Source: Erythrobacter mangrovi
GTDB taxonomy: Bacteria; Pseudomonadota; Alphaproteobacteria; Sphingomonadales; Sphingomonadaceae
DNA: 64,000 bases
NCBI RefSeq assembly: GCF_013260645.1
Contig: NZ_CP053921.1
Location: 62,001 to 126,000 of the forward strand
Direction: 5' to 3'
Part shown: piece by piece, positions 59,752 to 64,000 of the stretch
Layout of the letters: every line of letters starts with the position of its first letter
Position numbering within the stretch: position 1 is the first letter of the stretch
Notes under the pieces: generated by a model
What the model was told of the DNA's origin: nothing
Databases searched by the model: none
What the model saw: only the letters and a program-made list of their open reading frames with translations
Position numbers and translations under genes: made by a program

Positions 59752-60893
59752 CCCAGCGCCTCCCGCAACGCCACCGCGAGTGCATCGACATCCGCTTGCG
59801 TGACATTGAGGGTGAGGGAGATCCGCAAGCGGCTCGTGCCCTCAGGCACCGTCGGTGGGCGAATGCCGCGCAGATCAAAGCCCGCCTGCTGGACGCGGCG
59901 CGCGACCTCCATGGTGCGCTTGTCGTCCCCAATCACCAATGGCAGGATCTGTGATCCGCTTACCCGCGCGCCCAGGGGTTCCAACACGCGCGCGGCATGG
60001 TCGACCAGCGATTGCAGAGCCCTGCGACGTTCGGGTTCGTCGGCGCAGATACGCAAAGCCTCACGCGCCACAGCCGCCATCAACGGCGACGGCGCGGTGG
60101 AGAAGATGAAACCCCGCCCGCGGTTCACCAAATGATCGCGCATCGCGCGCGGCCCGGTCAGTAGCGCCCCCTCGCAGCCCAGCGCCTTGCCGAGAGTATG
60201 GAGCACGATCACATCGTCCCGCCCCTCAAGTCCGGCAGCGAGTCCACGCCCGTTGGGTCCGAAGACCCCGGTCGCATGGGCATCATCGACCACCAGTATC
60301 GCACCGTGCCGCTCGGCAATCCACGCAAGCTCTGCCAGCGGCGCGTGGTCGCCGTCCATGCTGTAAAGACTCTCGACCACGATCCACGGGGTTCCGATCG
60401 CTCCGGCGCGCCGCCACTCATGGATCCCATCGTCGATAGCCTGCGCATCATTGTGCGGCACCGCGCGTGCCTCGGCCCGCGACAGCCGGAGTCCCTCATG
60501 CGCGCTGGCATGCACCAGCTCGTCATGGAAGACGCAGTCCCCCCGCTGCGGCAGCGTCGACAGCAGCGCGCTGTTGGCGGCGAAACCGGTGGCAAACCAG
60601 ATCGCCGCCTCGCTGCCAAAGAAACGCGCCGCCTCCACCTCCAGCGCTTCGTGTTCGGGGTGGTTGCCCCGCAAGAGCCGCGACCCGCCCGACCCCGTTG
60701 GCACGCCCCGCTCCAACGCCGCATGTGCGGCCTTGGCAAGCCGACGTGAACCAGCCAGCGCGAGGTAGTCGTTCGAAGCAAAATCAACACCTTGACGCGG
60801 TGCAAGGGTGCGCAGCCGTCCCAACCCTTCCAGGCCTTCCAGGTCTTCAATCTGTGGGATCAATGGTAAGTGAGTGCGACTCTCGACAATCAT
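59748..60893 (-). CDS. bioF: 8-amino-7-oxononanoate synthase
   Basis: 381 aa. [54 protein letters not shown] and the PLP lysine in [20 protein letters not shown] match BioF, which condenses pimeloyl-ACP or -CoA with alanine. ATG 60893 ([12 protein letters not shown]) is the likely start; the frame runs further upstream, but into the region antisense to purC. First gene of a bioF-bioD-bioA operon; bioB is absent from the window. Confidence 0.95.
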   Translation of the reverse strand: MIVESRTHLPLIPQIEDLEGLEGLGRLRTLAPRQGVDFASNDYLALAGSRRLAKAAHAALERGVPTGSGGSRLLRGNHPEHEALEVEAARFFGSEAAIWFATGFAANSALLSTLPQRGDCVFHDELVHASAHEGLRLSRAEARAVPHNDAQAIDDGIHEWRRAGAIGTPWIVVESLYSMDGDHAPLAELAWIAERHGAILVVDDAHATGVFGPNGRGLAAGLEGRDDVIVLHTLGKALGCEGALLTGPRAMRDHLVNRGRGFIFSTAPSPLMAAVAREALRICADEPERRRALQSLVDHAARVLEPLGARVSGSQILPLVIGDDKRTMEVARRVQQAGFDLRGIRPPTVPEGTSRLRISLTLNVTQADVDALAVALREALG

Positions 60894-61040
60894 CCGGCGC
60901 CCGCTACCCACCGCACCTGCCCGCCGCAATTGCTTTCGCACGCGCGCTTCTGTATGCGCCGGGTGAACGCCCCGGGTCGCGGTCGCCAGCCGATTCCGCC
61001 ACCGGGGCGCATGCTTTTGAGCGCGAAGGAATACCTGCCC

Positions 61041-61844
61041 ATGGCACGTCGCCGCCAGATCTACGAAGGCAAGGCCAAGATCCTCTACGAAGGCCCCGAA
61101 CCGGGCACGCTGATCCAGTATTTCAAGGACGATGCGACCGCCTTCAACGCGCAGAAGAAGGGCACGATCAACGGCAAGGGCGTGATCAACAACCGCATTA
61201 GCGAGTTCGTTTTTACCCGCCTGTCGCACATCGGCATTCCCACGCACTTCATCCGCCGCTTGAACATGCGCGAGCAGCTGATCCGCCAGGTAGAGATCAT
61301 CCCACTCGAAGTGATCGTGCGCAATGTCGCCGCCGGCTCGCTCAGCCGTCGGCTGGGCATCGAGGAAGGCGAACTGCTGCCGCACACGCTGCTCGAATAT
61401 TGCTACAAGGACGACGGCCTCGGCGATCCGCTGGTTTCGGAAGAGGAAATCGCCTGCTTCAACTGGTGCAGCCATGAAGAGATGCAGGACATCTCGAGCA
61501 TGGCGATCCGCATCAACGATTTCCTGTGCGGCATGTTCAGCGCGATCGATATCCGCCTGATCGATTTCAAGCTCGAGTTCGGCCGCATTTGGGACGGCGA
61601 CTACAGCCGCGTGATCCTGGCCGACGAGATCAGCCCCGACGGCTGCCGCCTGTGGGACATCAACACCGGCGAAAAACTCGACAAGGACCGCTTCCGCCGT
61701 GACCTCGGCGGCGAGAGCGAGGCCTACCAGGAAGTCGCGCGTCGTCTTGGCATCCTGCAGAATGACGACAGTGGCCCAGGCGAAGTGCTCGACATGAATG
61801 CACACCGCGGACGGCTGCGGAGTCCGGTCAAGCCGAAGAAGTAG
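61041..61844 (+). CDS. purC: Phosphoribosylaminoimidazole-succinocarboxamide synthase
   Basis: 267 aa. [20 protein letters not shown] with [49 protein letters not shown] and [16 protein letters not shown] are the SAICAR synthetase blocks. Catalyses the step joining aspartate to CAIR in purine synthesis. ATG 61041 has AAGGA before it; ATG 61011 is in frame. Confidence 0.97.
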   Translation: MARRRQIYEGKAKILYEGPEPGTLIQYFKDDATAFNAQKKGTINGKGVINNRISEFVFTRLSHIGIPTHFIRRLNMREQLIRQVEIIPLEVIVRNVAAGSLSRRLGIEEGELLPHTLLEYCYKDDGLGDPLVSEEEIACFNWCSHEEMQDISSMAIRINDFLCGMFSAIDIRLIDFKLEFGRIWDGDYSRVILADEISPDGCRLWDINTGEKLDKDRFRRDLGGESEAYQEVARRLGILQNDDSGPGEVLDMNAHRGRLRSPVKPKK

Positions 61845-61879
61845 GCCTTGTAGCTAGATAGTTTTTGCGCAATTCTCGG

Positions 61880-61899
61880 CCTGTGACTGCAGTCACAGG
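61880..61899. promoter_or_regulatory. Perfect 20-bp palindrome with a CRP-type core
   Basis: CCTGTGACTGCAGTCACAGG is its own reverse complement. Its inner TGTGA-N6-TCACA (61882-61897) is the exact E. coli CRP consensus core. It lies 14 bp upstream of the ATG of the DUF3857/transglutaminase gene and 35 bp after the purC stop. Probably an operator for a Crp-family protein or another dimeric repressor acting near the transcription start. Confidence 0.7.
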
Positions 61900-61912
61900 A
61901 ACGGGGGTCGCA

Positions 61913-63955
61913 ATGCAATTACTCAAGTACTATCTCGCCTTTACATCAGTAATTGCATCGACTGCGGCGCTGGCGCAGTCAGACACAGTCGAATACGGCC
62001 CACCACCTGCGTGGGTTACGGAGTCGGAACGGCTAGCGGCGCCTGAAGATGCATCGGGCCTCTTCTTTATCGAGAGGCAGGATGCCTTGGTGCACCTGGA
62101 TTCCGCTGGGCAATCGAACTTCGTCGGGCAAACCTACAAGTTGCTTCACCCCCAAGCCCTTCAATTGGGGAATATCTCACTCGAATGGGACCCCGCGGCC
62201 GGCAGGCCAATCGTTCATCGCGTTTTGATCCACCGCGACGGTCAAACAATCGACGTGCTGGAGAAGACTGGTTTCGAGATACTGCGCCGAGAAGATCAGC
62301 TCGAACAGGCTTTGCTGGATGGCAAGCTTACTGCGGTCTTGCGCGTACCGGACCTACGCGTCGGGGATGAGCTAGAATTCGCGGCCACCACCCGGACACA
62401 GGACCCTAGCCTTCGCGAGCTCAGTTATGGTGCCTTGTTTCTAGGTGATGTACCACCACCGGGACGCATTCGGCTTGGCCTGAGCTGGGAGGACGGCCAG
62501 GAACCCAACATCAAGCTTCCGCCCGCCCTGACCGACATCGCAACGCGATCATCCAACGCCTTCGATATCAGGGTAGACAACGCCAAGCCCCTGGCGGCGC
62601 CGATAGAGGCTCCACTACGTTACGCTTTACAGCGCGTCAGCGAGTACAGCGATTTTGCCCGCTGGGAGGATCTTTCCGCCAAAGTATCCATCATATTCAA
62701 CGCACCAAGCCGCCTCAAACCAGACTCCCCATTAACCGAAGAGGTCAAGCGGATTGCCGCGGCGAGCGCCGATCCGATGGAACGAGCCAAAGCCGCCCTG
62801 AAGCTGGTGCAGGAGCAAGTGCGGTATATCTACGTGGGACTGGATGGCGGAAACATCACACCTGCCAGCGCCGACCTGACTTGGGAACGACGCTACGGTG
62901 ATTGCAAAGGCAAGACGGTGCTGCTGCTCGCTCTTCTACGTGAATTGGGTGTCGAAGCCGAAGCTGTGCTTGCGAACAACGGCGGCCTAGACGACGGCCT
63001 CGACCAGCGCCTCCCGAGCCCCGCTGCCTTCGACCATGTGTTGGTTCGCGCCAAGATTGACGGGAAGCACTGGTGGCTCGATGGCACCTTCCCCGGTGAC
63101 TATCCGCCGCTGGTTCGGCCGTTGCTGAACTATCGCTGGGTTCTGCCTCTCTCACAAAAGGGTTCCGCGCTTGAGAGGTTGCCCGCAACGCCACCGCAGC
63201 TACCGCTCGAAATGGGCCTCTATGAAATTGACGCGAGCGGGGGTTTCGACGTTCCTGCCCATATCACATCGACCCGCGTCGTACGTGGCGTTGACGGGCT
63301 CGTCTTGCACAGCCAGCTCTCGGCGCTGACCAAGGACCAACTTGAAACCGGAATGCGCAACTCCCTTGCCAGCGACCCTAATTGGGATGAAATCGAGTCC
63401 GTCGACTATCGTTTCGACCGCATGACTCAAGCCGGGATCTTGACCATAAGAGGAACGGGTAAGGCAAACTGGGATGACGATGGCGACGGCGCCTATTCGA
63501 TGAGCTTGGTCGGAGGCGGCTTCAACCCTCCAACTCGCAAGCAACGCCCGAGCGACCAAGATCAGACGGCTCCCTATTATTCGACACTGGCCTACAGCTG
63601 TTATGCGACCACAGTGAAGCTACCGAAGGATACCGCACTCGACAATTGGGGTTTCAATTCCGTTTTCGACACGATGATCTTCGGACGCCTTTATTATCGC
63701 ATGATGGAACGACGTGTTGATGGCACCATCCGAATGGTGCGCGGTTCACGCGTCGAAGAAGCGGAAATTTCGGCTGAAAAAGCTAAACGAGACAATGGCC
63801 GGATCGATGATTTCGACAATTCCAAGGCAAACATATATTATGATCCGGCGAACAAGATGAATGCATGGGGTCAGTTGCGGCCGGTTCCCGCATCGACCGA
63901 TTCAGTCTGGCTTGGCAGTAACCCGCCGTGTTTGCCTCCAGACGTGGCCCCATAA
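61913..63955 (+). CDS. Secreted DUF3857 / transglutaminase-like protein
   Basis: 680 aa. MQLLKYYLAFTSVIASTAAL followed by AQSD is a signal peptide, so the protein is periplasmic or surface associated. The DUF3857 domain covers about 30-240. The transglutaminase triad follows: Cys in YGDCKGKTVLLLALLRELG, His in AFDHVLVRAK and Asp in WWLDGTFPGD. A C-terminal region of about 280 residues has little similarity I recognise. The start with GGGGG nearby is ATG 61913; ATG 61865 is in frame but breaks the signal peptide. Lower GC3 than its neighbours. Confidence 0.9.
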   Translation: MQLLKYYLAFTSVIASTAALAQSDTVEYGPPPAWVTESERLAAPEDASGLFFIERQDALVHLDSAGQSNFVGQTYKLLHPQALQLGNISLEWDPAAGRPIVHRVLIHRDGQTIDVLEKTGFEILRREDQLEQALLDGKLTAVLRVPDLRVGDELEFAATTRTQDPSLRELSYGALFLGDVPPPGRIRLGLSWEDGQEPNIKLPPALTDIATRSSNAFDIRVDNAKPLAAPIEAPLRYALQRVSEYSDFARWEDLSAKVSIIFNAPSRLKPDSPLTEEVKRIAAASADPMERAKAALKLVQEQVRYIYVGLDGGNITPASADLTWERRYGDCKGKTVLLLALLRELGVEAEAVLANNGGLDDGLDQRLPSPAAFDHVLVRAKIDGKHWWLDGTFPGDYPPLVRPLLNYRWVLPLSQKGSALERLPATPPQLPLEMGLYEIDASGGFDVPAHITSTRVVRGVDGLVLHSQLSALTKDQLETGMRNSLASDPNWDEIESVDYRFDRMTQAGILTIRGTGKANWDDDGDGAYSMSLVGGGFNPPTRKQRPSDQDQTAPYYSTLAYSCYATTVKLPKDTALDNWGFNSVFDTMIFGRLYYRMMERRVDGTIRMVRGSRVEEAEISAEKAKRDNGRIDDFDNSKANIYYDPANKMNAWGQLRPVPASTDSVWLGSNPPCLPPDVAP

Positions 63956-64000
63956 GTCGATCCCCCAGTTCATCAGGTTGTCAGTGCAGCGAGATTAGGG

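Overview
The window is about 63% G+C by eye and densely packed, with many start/stop overlaps of the ATGA and GTGA type. Gene content points to an alphaproteobacterium of the order Sphingomonadales, most likely the Erythrobacteraceae (Erythrobacter, Qipengyuania or Altererythrobacter type). Supporting signs are the hisG-hisD-nusB-thiL-hppA order with a K+-independent H+-pyrophosphatase, the short form of HisG, a BolA gene divergent from a J-domain gene, infA-maf-RNase E/G-yacG-tRNA-Phe, and a large TonB-dependent receptor. The taxon is inferred from gene content only; no database was searched.

Layout. 1-5.1 kb: the tail of a DUF3089 lipase-like gene, ruvX, two overlapping hotdog thioesterases, a class A penicillin-binding protein and a cobS without cobT beside it. 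5.1-10.9 kb: a detoxification region with a ChrR-type cupin, two glutathione S-transferases, two TetR regulators each with a palindromic site at its own start codon, an MpaB-type oxygenase, and a tight run of VOC, DUF1428, RibD-like and GST genes. 10.9-15.5 kb: J-domain/bolA, pirin, SDR, epoxide-hydrolase-like and DUF2332 genes. 15.5-22.2 kb: hisG-hisD-nusB, a secreted esterase inserted in reverse, thiL, hppA and a strong terminator. 22.2-27.6 kb: an S9 peptidase, an acetyltransferase gene broken by one in-frame TGA, its JmjC-like partner, and tesB.

27.6-30.7 kb holds three tandem 36-bp repeats followed by an unusual SF2 helicase that carries a hydrophobic segment and a C-terminal domain I cannot name; this is the best candidate for an undescribed function. 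30.8-38 kb: a DEAD-box RNA helicase, a UspA protein with a textbook FNR box, an alpha/beta hydrolase joined to a polytopic membrane domain, a Crp-family regulator, an HD-domain protein and a class II aldolase. 38-45.5 kb: a GMC dehydrogenase with its Tat-exported small subunit, then a 3-kb block (tag, yciI-like, tetR, sdpR, sdpI and a small membrane protein) lying between intact uvrC and a decayed second copy of the uvrC 3' end. 45.5-53.3 kb: an APC permease, a flavoprotein, a wax-ester synthase/DGAT with a lysine-rich histone-H1-like tail, an alpha/beta hydrolase and a TonB receptor with a cysteine-containing insertion. 53.4-64 kb: infA, maf, a minimal RNase E/G, yacG, tRNA-Phe, an HprK-like kinase, a CPA1 antiporter, the bioF-bioD-bioA operon, purC, and a secreted DUF3857/transglutaminase protein preceded by a perfect CRP-type palindrome.

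Most genes are housekeeping or ordinary accessory genes. The regulatory DNA is unusually readable: three different TetR-type palindromes, an SdpR-type promoter/operator predicted to give a leaderless mRNA, one FNR box and one CRP box. Long open frames on the strand opposite GC-rich genes (for example opposite hppA, uvrC and the DEAD-box gene) are composition artefacts and are not annotated.
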